Translations under genes and position numbers: made by a program
Source: SIG78 sp036677805
GTDB taxonomy: Bacteria; Verrucomicrobiota; Lentisphaeria; Victivallales; Victivallaceae
Assembly (NCBI GenBank): GCA_036677805.1
Contig: JAVBVS010000010.1
Span: forward strand, 83,046 to 147,045
Reading direction: 5' to 3'
DNA: 64,000 nt
Shown: positions 1-7,505 of the stretch, piece by piece
Position numbering within the stretch: the stretch's first letter is position 1
Layout of the letters: each line of letters starts with the position of its first letter
The notes under the pieces: generated by a model
What the model saw: only the letters and a program-made list of their open reading frames with translations
Told to the model about the DNA's origin: nothing
The model's database searches: none

Positions 1-564
1 GAGCTCCGGATCGCCCGCTATTTTAAAACCCTGCCCGGCTGTCTGGATTTGCCGGGTGAGGACGACATGATCTTCCGGCGGCTGATGGAGCAGCCGGAGC
101 TGGTGCCGTCCGGCGTGCGCGACCCGCACCGCATCTCGATGTTCGATTTTGAGAACAATGACGATGAGGATTTCACCGACGACAGCCGTTCCCGGCGGCG
201 CAATGCCTTCGAAGGCTTGCGCCGGCTGGAAAATCTCGCCGCGGAGTGGAATCTGCTGGTCGCCTCCAGTCTGGACGAACGCTTCTTTCCTCAGGCGCTG
301 GCCATTACCTGCGCCTTCGGCAAACTGTTGTCGCGCATCCTCAATTTCTCCGATGTCGAGGACGCTTCCGACACCCGGACGCTGCGCATCAGCCTGGTCA
401 AGCGCATCCTTGCCGACATCAACGAACTCTGCCTCAGGCTCGAGGAGTTCAAAACCCTCGACGCACTGCCGGCGCATGTGTTTCCGCGATTCTTCGAGCA
501 GATGACCTTCTTCCGCGAGGCTGCGCTCGATGTCCTTCATCAGCTCCGCAGCCGGAGCGAATAA
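1..564 (+). CDS. Hypothetical protein, 5-prime truncated by window edge
   Basis: The reading frame is open from the first base and stops with TAA at 562-564, so the true start lies outside the window. The visible 187 residues have an acidic stretch (DFENNDDEDFTDD) and then a mostly helical, leucine-rich region. I do not recognise a family or a catalytic motif. It converges with the minus-strand E2 gene across a bidirectional hairpin. An internal TTG or ATG near 49-67 could be called as the start, but the open upstream frame makes a longer gene more likely. Confidence 0.6.
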   Translation, partial: ELRIARYFKTLPGCLDLPGEDDMIFRRLMEQPELVPSGVRDPHRISMFDFENNDDEDFTDDSRSRRRNAFEGLRRLENLAAEWNLLVASSLDERFFPQALAITCAFGKLLSRILNFSDVEDASDTRTLRISLVKRILADINELCLRLEEFKTLDALPAHVFPRFFEQMTFFREAALDVLHQLRSRSE

Positions 565-691
565 GGCGGTCGACCGCCACAGCGCGGAGATTGCCCCCGA
601 GATTCATTCGCCGGGACGCTTTTGTTTTCTCTCCAGTCTCCGGTAATCCGGCTGCGCTCAAACCGCGGTCCGGTCCGGACACAGACAAAAG

Positions 692-723
692 AAATCCGGT
701 CCGGGAATTCCCGAACCGGATTT
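692..723. terminator. Bidirectional rho-independent terminator
   Basis: A 14-bp stem with one mismatch (692-705 with 710-723) and an AATT loop lies between two convergent genes. A short T-run follows on the plus strand, and an A-run precedes the stem, which gives T-residues for the minus strand. It probably serves both the truncated first gene and the E2 gene. Confidence 0.65.
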
Positions 724-753
724 TATCGCCCTGATCCTGGCGCGACGGGCGGA

Positions 754-2121
754 TCAGATCATGCCGTCCCAGAGCGCCGCGTCTTCGAGCCTGGTCCGGA
801 CCGCGTTCACAAACGCCGCCGCCATCGAACCGTCCACCACCCGGTGGTCGGCCGACATGGTGACCTTCATGATGTTGCGGATCACGATCTCGCCGTTGCG
901 CACCACCGGCGTCGGCACGCCGGAGGCCACCGCGAGGATGCCGCTTTCGCCCGGATTGATGATCGCGCCGAAACTTTCGACGTTCATCATGCCCATGTTG
1001 GACACGGTGAAGGTGCCGCCCTTCATGTCGTTGGGCGACAGCTTGCCGGAACGCGCCTTTTCGGCGAGTTCGCCGGATTCGAACTGGATTTCATCGAGTC
1101 CCATCCTGTCGGTGTCGCGCAAAACCGGCACCACCAGCCCATTGTCGATCGAAACCGCCATGCCGACGTTGATATGCTGCTTCCTGACCACGGTCTGACC
1201 GTCGCAGACGCTGTTGACCAGCGGAAACTCCTTCAGCGCCAGCGCCACGGCCTTGAGCACGAAGACGTTTACGCTGAGGTTGATGCCGTTGTCCTTGAGC
1301 TGCTTGCGCTTGGCCATCACCGTGTCCATCTCGATCGCCACCGTCACATAGAAGTGCGGAATGGTCTGCTTGGACTGGCTCAGGCGCTGCGCAATCACCT
1401 TGCGCATCGTGCTCATCGGCTGCGGCCGGCCAGCGATCGCGGTCTTGACGTCGGCCAGGGTGATGCGGCCCTGATCGCCGGTGCCTTCGATATCCAGCAG
1501 TTCGAGCTTTTCGATTTTGGCCAGATTGAACGCCACCGGGGTGATCTTGCGATCATGATAGCCGATGGCGTCCAGATAGTTTTTCACGTCTTTCTCAGTG
1601 ATGCGGCCGTTGCCGCCGGTGCCTTTGACCTTTTTGAGGTCGATCAGGTAATCGGCGGCGAACTTCTTCGCCCGGGGCGACGCCTTGAGCTTGCCGGAAA
1701 CCGCCGGAGCGGCGACCGGAGCAGCGGCGGCCTTCGGCGCCGGAGCAGCAGCGGGAGCCGGAGCGGAAACCGCCGCCGGAGCAGCAGCAGCCTTAGGAGC
1801 CGGAGCGGCGGCCGGAGCAGCAGCGGAAGCCGCCGGGGCGGGAGCCGCCGCCGGAGCGGCGACATCATCGGGAATCGCTTCTCCGGGTTCGCCGACGATC
1901 GCGCCGATGGTCATGACCGGAACCTCCTTGCCCGCGGGGACCAGAATCTTCAGGATCGTGCCTTCGAACTGCGATTCGACTTCCAGCACCGCCTTGTCGG
2001 TTTCGACCTCAAAAAGGACATCGCCCTTCTTGATTACGTCGCCTTCCTTGACTTTCCAGTTGTCGATCACGACAGTTTCTTCGGACTGGCCGAGCTTCGG
2101 AATCGGAATTTTCGTTGCCAT
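754..2121 (-). CDS. pdhC: Dihydrolipoamide acyltransferase, E2 of pyruvate dehydrogenase-type complex
   Basis: This is the E2 subunit, which carries the acyl group on a swinging lipoyl arm and transfers it to CoA in the cytoplasmic 2-oxoacid dehydrogenase complex. Residues 1-80 form a lipoyl domain with the modified lysine K43 in EVETDKAVLEV. Residues 85-145 are a long Ala/Pro linker. Two peripheral-subunit-binding-like segments follow (about 146-183 and 194-230, both ending GRIT.DVK), then the catalytic acyltransferase domain with DHRVVDG (H426, D430). At 455 residues it has normal length. The gene lies 28 bp downstream of the fused E1 gene on the same strand, so the two are very probably cotranscribed. 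No E3 (lipoamide dehydrogenase) is present here. The natural substrate could also be acetoin or a branched-chain oxoacid. Confidence 0.92.
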   Translation of the reverse strand: MATKIPIPKLGQSEETVVIDNWKVKEGDVIKKGDVLFEVETDKAVLEVESQFEGTILKILVPAGKEVPVMTIGAIVGEPGEAIPDDVAAPAAAPAPAASAAAPAAAPAPKAAAAPAAVSAPAPAAAPAPKAAAAPVAAPAVSGKLKASPRAKKFAADYLIDLKKVKGTGGNGRITEKDVKNYLDAIGYHDRKITPVAFNLAKIEKLELLDIEGTGDQGRITLADVKTAIAGRPQPMSTMRKVIAQRLSQSKQTIPHFYVTVAIEMDTVMAKRKQLKDNGINLSVNVFVLKAVALALKEFPLVNSVCDGQTVVRKQHINVGMAVSIDNGLVVPVLRDTDRMGLDEIQFESGELAEKARSGKLSPNDMKGGTFTVSNMGMMNVESFGAIINPGESGILAVASGVPTPVVRNGEIVIRNIMKVTMSADHRVVDGSMAAAFVNAVRTRLEDAALWDGMI

Positions 2122-2149
2122 GTTTCAGTTTCTCCCTGGCTTCAGCCAA

Positions 2150-4447
2150 TTACAGCGTGGCCTTGGCGGCGGCGATCATTTCTTCGACGCTCGGCAGGAA
2201 CGCCTTTTCCAGCGAAGCGGCCTGCGGCGCGATGCCGTTCTTGGCGCCGACCTTGAGCACCGGCGCATCGAGGTCGTCAAAGCAGTTGGCCACCACCTGC
2301 GACACGATTTCCCCGGTGAAGCTGCCGATATCGATGCACTGGCTGATCACCACGCAGCGGCCGGTCTTGCGCACCGAGGCGAAGACCGTTTCCCAGTCGA
2401 ACGGCACCAGCGTGCGCACGTCGATGACTTCGACTTCGACGCCTTCGGCCGCCAGCTTGCTGGCCGCCTTGACCGCGTCTTCGACCGCCGGACCCCAGCA
2501 AACGAAGGTCAGATCCTTGCCCGGACGCACGATGTTGGCTTCGCCGAACGGAATGAGATATTCTTTTTCCGGCACCACGCCCTTGACGTTGTAGAGCAGC
2601 TGGCCTTCGACGAAGACCACCGGATTGTTGGTCCGGATCGCGGTCTTGATCATCCCCTTGGCGTCATAAGGATTGGAGGGATAGGCCACGTAGGTGCCGG
2701 GAATGTGCGCGAACATCGATTCGAGGCTCTGCGAATGCTGCCCGCCGTAGCCCTTGCCGCCACCGACGCTGCAGCGCACCACCAGCGGCACTTCGGTCGA
2801 AGCGCCGGTCATGTAGTGCCACTTGGCCGCCTGGTTGGCGATCTGGTCGGAGGCCATCAGCGCGAAGTCCATGTACATCAGCTCGGCCACCGGACGGTAG
2901 CCGGTCATGGCCATGCCGACCGCCGCGCCGCAGATGCAGGCTTCGGAAATCGGGGTATTGAATACGCGGTCGCGGCCGAAGGCTTCGAGCATGCCTTTGG
3001 AGAGCTTGAAGGCCCCGCCGTAGTCGGCCACGTCTTCACCGAAGAGCACCACGCGCTTGTCGCGGAGCATTTCTTCGATCAGCCCTTCTTTGATCGCGTC
3101 GCGGTAGTTGATGCGGCCTTCGGCATCGCGCTTGACCACCGGAACGGGTTCGTCGGTGACGACTTCATTGTACGGCGCCGGCACGGTGTCGCAAACGGTG
3201 TCGGTGTACATGTGCTTGATCACGTCGGCCGGGTCCGGATCGGCGGAGTCGGCGGCGCGGCGCGCGGCGCGGGCATTGCGGTCGGCGACCTGCTTTTCCA
3301 GCGCGACGAGTTCCTTTTCGGTCACAGCCTTGGCGCTCAGCAGCTGGGCGCGGAAATTCGGCACCGGGTCGACATCCTTCCAGCGGGCTTCTTCTTCGCG
3401 GGTCCGATATTCATTGCGCGGATCGGAAAGGCTGTGGCCGTAGTAGCGATAGCTGTCGAGTTCGAGCAGCACCGGACCCTGGCCCTTGGCGATGATCGCC
3501 TTGGCGCGGTTCACGGCGTCGCGGACGGCCATCGGATCCATGCCGTTGACCACTTCAGCGTGCATGTTTTCATTGTCGAACCCGGCGGCGCGACGGGCCA
3601 GATGATCGACGCCGTTGACTTCGCCGTCGGCGCGGCCGGTCATGCCGTAGTGGTTGTTGACGATGATGAAGATCAGCGGCAGGCCGAATTTGGTTTTGGC
3701 CAGCGGGCCGTTGAACTGTTCCTGCGCGGCCCAGTTCAGCGCTTCGAGCACCACGCCGTTGGAGTAGGCGCCGTCGCCGGCGAAGGTGGCGACCACGCGG
3801 CCCTGGTATTTGGGATCGATCCGGCAGGTCATGGCCGCGCCGGTGGCGATCGGCACGCCGCCGCCGACAATGGCGTTGGCGCCGAGGTGGCCGACGCGGA
3901 AGTCGGCGATGTGCATCCCGCCGCCGCGGCCCTTGCCGTAACCGGCTTCCTTGCCGAAGAGTTCGGCGATGGTGCGGAAAATATGATCTTCCATCACCGC
4001 TTCGCGCAGTTCCTCACCCTTGAGCGCGGAAAATTCGGGGCAGCGCGCCTTGAGCTGGTCTTCGCTCATGTGCTTGATCGCGTGATAGCCCTTGGCGATG
4101 GAGTCGCCGTGGCCGCGGTGGGTGGAGGTGATGAAGTCGGTGATGTTGAGCACGCTGCATACCCCGGAAGCGGTCGCTTCCTGGCCGATGGAAAGGTGCG
4201 TCGGACCGCGATAATCATAGTCGCTGATGACTTCGTAAGCGCCGGTCCGGCACTTCAGGATCATTTCTTCGAATTCCCGGATCACCAGCATCGATTCGTA
4301 GATTTCGAGCAGTTCGGCCTTGGAGATATTTTTGGCCTTGAATTCCGCCGCCACGTTCGAATCGTACTGATAAGCCGGAATGCTGTTCAGTTTGATCGTG
4401 GCTTTTTTGAAGCTCGGAGCGGAATCACTGTAGTAATTGTTGCTCAT
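2150..4447 (-). CDS. Fused E1 alpha-beta of pyruvate/2-oxoacid dehydrogenase
   Basis: This is the thiamine-diphosphate-dependent decarboxylase of a 2-oxoacid dehydrogenase complex. Alpha and beta subunits, usually separate, are joined in one 765-residue chain. The alpha half (about 40-400) has RGHGDSIAKG, GKGRGGGMHIADF and the ThDP motif starting GDG at 224 and ending NN at 264-265, plus the RYYGHSLSDPRNEYR segment. After an Ala/Asp-rich linker the beta half (about 446-765) shows INYRDAIKEGL, LFGEDVADYGG and the NTPISEACICG segment. It sits directly upstream of the E2 gene. Fused E1 proteins are known in Chlamydiae, Bacteroidetes and other groups. Substrate assignment to pyruvate is by family similarity and is not certain. 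Confidence 0.9.
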   Translation of the reverse strand: MSNNYYSDSAPSFKKATIKLNSIPAYQYDSNVAAEFKAKNISKAELLEIYESMLVIREFEEMILKCRTGAYEVISDYDYRGPTHLSIGQEATASGVCSVLNITDFITSTHRGHGDSIAKGYHAIKHMSEDQLKARCPEFSALKGEELREAVMEDHIFRTIAELFGKEAGYGKGRGGGMHIADFRVGHLGANAIVGGGVPIATGAAMTCRIDPKYQGRVVATFAGDGAYSNGVVLEALNWAAQEQFNGPLAKTKFGLPLIFIIVNNHYGMTGRADGEVNGVDHLARRAAGFDNENMHAEVVNGMDPMAVRDAVNRAKAIIAKGQGPVLLELDSYRYYGHSLSDPRNEYRTREEEARWKDVDPVPNFRAQLLSAKAVTEKELVALEKQVADRNARAARRAADSADPDPADVIKHMYTDTVCDTVPAPYNEVVTDEPVPVVKRDAEGRINYRDAIKEGLIEEMLRDKRVVLFGEDVADYGGAFKLSKGMLEAFGRDRVFNTPISEACICGAAVGMAMTGYRPVAELMYMDFALMASDQIANQAAKWHYMTGASTEVPLVVRCSVGGGKGYGGQHSQSLESMFAHIPGTYVAYPSNPYDAKGMIKTAIRTNNPVVFVEGQLLYNVKGVVPEKEYLIPFGEANIVRPGKDLTFVCWGPAVEDAVKAASKLAAEGVEVEVIDVRTLVPFDWETVFASVRKTGRCVVISQCIDIGSFTGEIVSQVVANCFDDLDAPVLKVGAKNGIAPQAASLEKAFLPSVEEMIAAAKATL

Positions 4448-4547
4448 TTTGTCGACTTTTCCTTTGTTTTGGGTGACAAACCGTCATTCGTTTGAATTGA
4501 ATTGCAATCATATCATGCGGCCGGAGCTGACTTTCGCCGCAGCCGGC

Positions 4548-5339
4548 TCAACTGCCCGGAGTAACCAGTTCGATATGGCGCTTGCGCAGCGCCGCAGCCA
4601 CCTTTTCGGGCACGCCGTCGTCGGTCACGATCACGTCGATGTCGCTGATTTCGCCGCTGGCGGCGAAACTGGGCACGCCGAGCTTGCTGCTGTCGAGCAG
4701 CAGAATCACCTTGCTGGCGTGGCGCATGACCAGTTCCTTGGTGTAGGCCTCATTGGGATCGGAGGTTGAAATTCCATCTTCCAGGGTGAATCCCATCGTA
4801 CCCAGAAACGCCTTCCGGATGGTCAGAGAACTCAGAATCCGGCCGGTCAGCGGTCCCACCAGCGTGCGGCTGCGGGGGCGAAATTCGCCGCCGAGCAGAA
4901 TCAGGCGGTGAGGCGTCTCCATGAGCTCGCTCGCGGCCATCAGCGAATTGGTGATAATGGTGAGGTTGTGCCGCGTATTGAGGCGGCGGGCCAGCGCCAG
5001 CACGGTGCTGCCGCCGTCGAGAAAAATGGCGTCATTGTCGTCAATATAGTTGAGCGCCAGCTCCGCGATCAGATTTTTTTCGCCGGCGCGAAACGAGGCC
5101 TTCTCCGCAAACAACGGTTCGGGGCCGGGGTGACCGTTGACCGGTTCGGCGCCGCCGTGAACCCGGCGCACCCGGCCCTGGCGCTCCAGAGCCTGAAGAT
5201 CGCGCCGGACCGTGGCTTCGGAAACCGCCAGACGGCTGCTCAGCTCCGCAATGGTGCGGATGCCGCCCTTGAGACTGTCAAGAATCAGCTTTTCGCGTTC
5301 CGGACTCAGAAGTTTGCGTGCTGTCAGTTCGGGTGTCAT
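4548..5339 (-). CDS. DeoR-family transcriptional regulator
   Basis: 263 residues from the chosen start. A DeoR-type helix-turn-helix lies at the N-terminus (IRTIAELSSRLAVSEATVRR, then DLQALERQGRVRRVHGGA). The C-terminal sugar-phosphate-sensing domain has IFLDGGSTVLALA, TIITNSL and the conserved TLVGP and SSKLG segments. The ATG at 5339 is preceded by AGGGAG at 8-base spacing. A longer frame from 5405 would run through the operator-like repeats, so I reject it. It lies 100 bp upstream of the E1 gene on the same strand and may control it. Three phased TGCAA boxes sit just upstream (see separate entry). Confidence 0.85.
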   Translation of the reverse strand: MTPELTARKLLSPEREKLILDSLKGGIRTIAELSSRLAVSEATVRRDLQALERQGRVRRVHGGAEPVNGHPGPEPLFAEKASFRAGEKNLIAELALNYIDDNDAIFLDGGSTVLALARRLNTRHNLTIITNSLMAASELMETPHRLILLGGEFRPRSRTLVGPLTGRILSSLTIRKAFLGTMGFTLEDGISTSDPNEAYTKELVMRHASKVILLLDSSKLGVPSFAASGEISDIDVIVTDDGVPEKVAAALRKRHIELVTPGS

Positions 5340-5386
5340 GGCACCGGCTCCCTGGAGTTGTGACTTGAACTGAAAATAATTTAGCA

Positions 5387-5415
5387 CTTTTGCAAAGAAA
5401 TGCAATCTTTTGCAA
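5387..5415 (-). promoter_or_regulatory. Phased TGCAA repeats, probable DeoR operator/promoter
   Basis: Three TGCAA boxes occur at 5391, 5401 and 5411, exactly 10 bp apart. Two of them are in a perfect 9-bp direct repeat CTTTTGCAA (5387-5395 and 5407-5415). They lie 48-76 bp upstream of the regulator's start, where autoregulation would be expected. One TTGCAA can equally be a -35 element. Confidence 0.45.
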
Positions 5416-5476
5416 GGAAATTTTCACTCTTTTACGGCCTTTTCCATAGATCGGTCCGTCGGAACGCGCGGCAGGG

Positions 5477-6160
5477 TCAGGCCAGACGGCCGTCGACCAG
5501 GCGGACGACCGCGCCGGCCTCGGCGGTCAGCGCCTCGTTGTGGGTGATCATGATCACCGTATGGGTGCCGGAAAGCTCACGGAAAAGATTCAGGATCGCC
5601 GCGCCGGTCACGGTATCGAGGTTGCCGGTGGGCTCGTCGGCGAGGATCAGCTCGGGATCGTTGATCAGCGCCCGGGCGATGGCGGCGCGCTGCTGCTCGC
5701 CGCCGGACAATTCCGGCGGGCGATGGCGCAGCCGGGAGCCGAGGCCGATGCGGTCGAGCAGCGCCTCGGCCCGGTCGCGCGCTTCGCGCCGGGGGACGCC
5801 GCCGAGCATCGCCGGCAGCATTGCATTTTCGACAATGTTGAATTCCGGCAGCAGCTGGTAATTCTGGAAGACAAAACCGATCTTGCGGTTGCGGAACCGC
5901 GCCGCCAGCTGGCCGGAAGCCATCTCGCGGTAATCGACGCCGTCGTAAAGCAGCGTCCCGGCGTCGGGAGCCTCCAGCGCGCCGATCAGATTGAGCAAAG
6001 TGGTCTTGCCCGAACCCGACGCGCCGAGGAGCACCGTCCAGCAGCAGCGGCGGAAATCGTAGGTGATGTCGTGAAGCACTTCGATCCGGCCGGAACCGAG
6101 CGCATAATCCTTGCGGACCTGTTTCAGACTGACCAGAATGTCGCGGGTTTCGGCCATCAT
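5477..6160 (-). CDS. lolD: ABC transporter ATP-binding protein, LolD-like
   Basis: This is the ATPase of a lipoprotein-releasing (Lol) type transporter, acting on the cytoplasmic face of the inner membrane. 227 residues with Walker A GASGSGKTT (46-53 region), Q-loop FVFQNYQLLPEF, signature LSGGEQQR (152-159), Walker B LILADEPTGNLD and the H-loop MITHNEAL. The ATG at 6160 overlaps the stop of the permease gene (ATGA), indicating translational coupling. Frames extending further upstream lie inside the permease gene and are shadows. A MacB-type exporter ATPase is the alternative, but the partner permease points to Lol. Confidence 0.88.
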   Translation of the reverse strand: MMAETRDILVSLKQVRKDYALGSGRIEVLHDITYDFRRCCWTVLLGASGSGKTTLLNLIGALEAPDAGTLLYDGVDYREMASGQLAARFRNRKIGFVFQNYQLLPEFNIVENAMLPAMLGGVPRREARDRAEALLDRIGLGSRLRHRPPELSGGEQQRAAIARALINDPELILADEPTGNLDTVTGAAILNLFRELSGTHTVIMITHNEALTAEAGAVVRLVDGRLA

Positions 6161-7431
6161 TCGTACCTCAGTGCCCGGGCCGGATCGAGCCGCGCGGCGC
6201 GCAGGGCCGGGATAATCCCGCCCGCGGTGCAGAGCACGATCGCCGACACCACGATCACCAGCACGTCGCCGGGCACGATATGCGCGGGCAACTCGTTGAA
6301 ATAATACATCTCCGGCGGAAACAGCTGCTGTCCGGTAATCTTGGCCACCGTCCGCATGATCCCATGCCGTCCGTAGATCACCAGCCAGCCGAAAAGCGTC
6401 CCGGCCAGACTTCCGGCAACGCCCACGACCAGCCCCTGAAGCATGAAAATCTGCATCACCTGGAACCGGCCGCCGCCGAGCGCCTTGATCAGGCCGATTT
6501 CGCGGGTTTTCTGATAGACCGAGGTGATCAGGGTGTTGGCGATGCTGAAGGCCGCCACCAGGACAATGAAAATCAGCAGGAAAAACATCATGTTCTTCTC
6601 CACCGCCAATACGCCGAGCAGCTGTGCATTGAGCGATTTCCAGGTTTCCAGCTGATAGCGCGGCGCGGGCAGCTCCGCCGCCAGCCGGTCGACGATCCCG
6701 TCCATGGCGAAGGGGTCCGGCACCCAGCCGTAAACCGCGGTCGCGCTGCCCCACGGCAGCCCGAAAAGCTCCGCCGCATCGTCGATGTTCATGAAAATCA
6801 CATCGCGGTCGAAATCGTATTTGCCGAAGCTCACGATGCCGGTGACGGTCAGTTCCGTCGGCAGCACCAGTTTCTGGTCGCCGGAAGCAAGCTCCACGCC
6901 GCCTTCCGGACGCACCTTGACCATTTCCGCAAGACGCGACGAACTGTGCAGCACGATCTTGTCGCCGATCGCCAGACCCTGCTGCGCCGCGAGACGGCTG
7001 CCCAGCACCGCTTCGCCGGGACCGAGGTCGAATTTGCCGCCCGGACGCAACGCGGTCTCGATATCCATGCCGGCGCGGATGCCGGCGGCATCGACGCCGA
7101 AGACCAGCTTGGGTTCGAAGTGTTTGCCATTCTGGAGCAGCGCGGGCATGGCGACCACCGGGGTGGCGCTCACGCCGCCGGCATCAAGGATCGCCTTTTC
7201 GGCCCGCGCCACATCGGGCACGAGGTAACGCCCGCCGGTCACATGGAGATGGGCCTGGGTCTGGATCAGCTTGGCTTTCATGATATCGGTGAAGCCGGTC
7301 ATCACCGCCAGGACCACAATCAGCACCGCGACCCCGAGCATCACGCCGATCATGGAAATCAGCGTGATGATCGATACCGCGTTGCGCCGGGGTCTGAGAT
7401 AACGCAACGCCAGAAACAATTCTGTCCGCAC
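6157..7431 (-). CDS. LolC/LolE-family lipoprotein-releasing permease
   Basis: 424-residue integral membrane protein of the LolC/E (FtsX-like) family. The N-terminal ELFLALRYLRPRR segment precedes TM1 (ISMIGVMLGVAVLIVVLAVM). A large periplasmic domain (about 50-275) follows, then three TM segments near 280-310, 325-355 and 380-400. It is expected to detach lipoproteins from the inner membrane for delivery to the outer membrane, which fits a diderm cell with lipoproteins such as those at 18.2 and 18.6 kb. Only one permease gene accompanies the ATPase, so a homodimer is likely rather than separate LolC and LolE. Confidence 0.88.
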   Translation of the reverse strand: MRTELFLALRYLRPRRNAVSIITLISMIGVMLGVAVLIVVLAVMTGFTDIMKAKLIQTQAHLHVTGGRYLVPDVARAEKAILDAGGVSATPVVAMPALLQNGKHFEPKLVFGVDAAGIRAGMDIETALRPGGKFDLGPGEAVLGSRLAAQQGLAIGDKIVLHSSSRLAEMVKVRPEGGVELASGDQKLVLPTELTVTGIVSFGKYDFDRDVIFMNIDDAAELFGLPWGSATAVYGWVPDPFAMDGIVDRLAAELPAPRYQLETWKSLNAQLLGVLAVEKNMMFFLLIFIVLVAAFSIANTLITSVYQKTREIGLIKALGGGRFQVMQIFMLQGLVVGVAGSLAGTLFGWLVIYGRHGIMRTVAKITGQQLFPPEMYYFNELPAHIVPGDVLVIVVSAIVLCTAGGIIPALRAARLDPARALRYE

Positions 7432-7505
7432 TTGGAGCCGTTCTCCGGAAAATCCGATTATTTTCTATAAAGTAATACCATTTTCCGGAAATGGAAATAT
7501 ATTAT

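Noticed and set aside
1685..4495. 936-codon plus-strand frame across the E1/E2 genes
   Set aside because: Antisense shadow of well-recognised E1 and E2 proteins.
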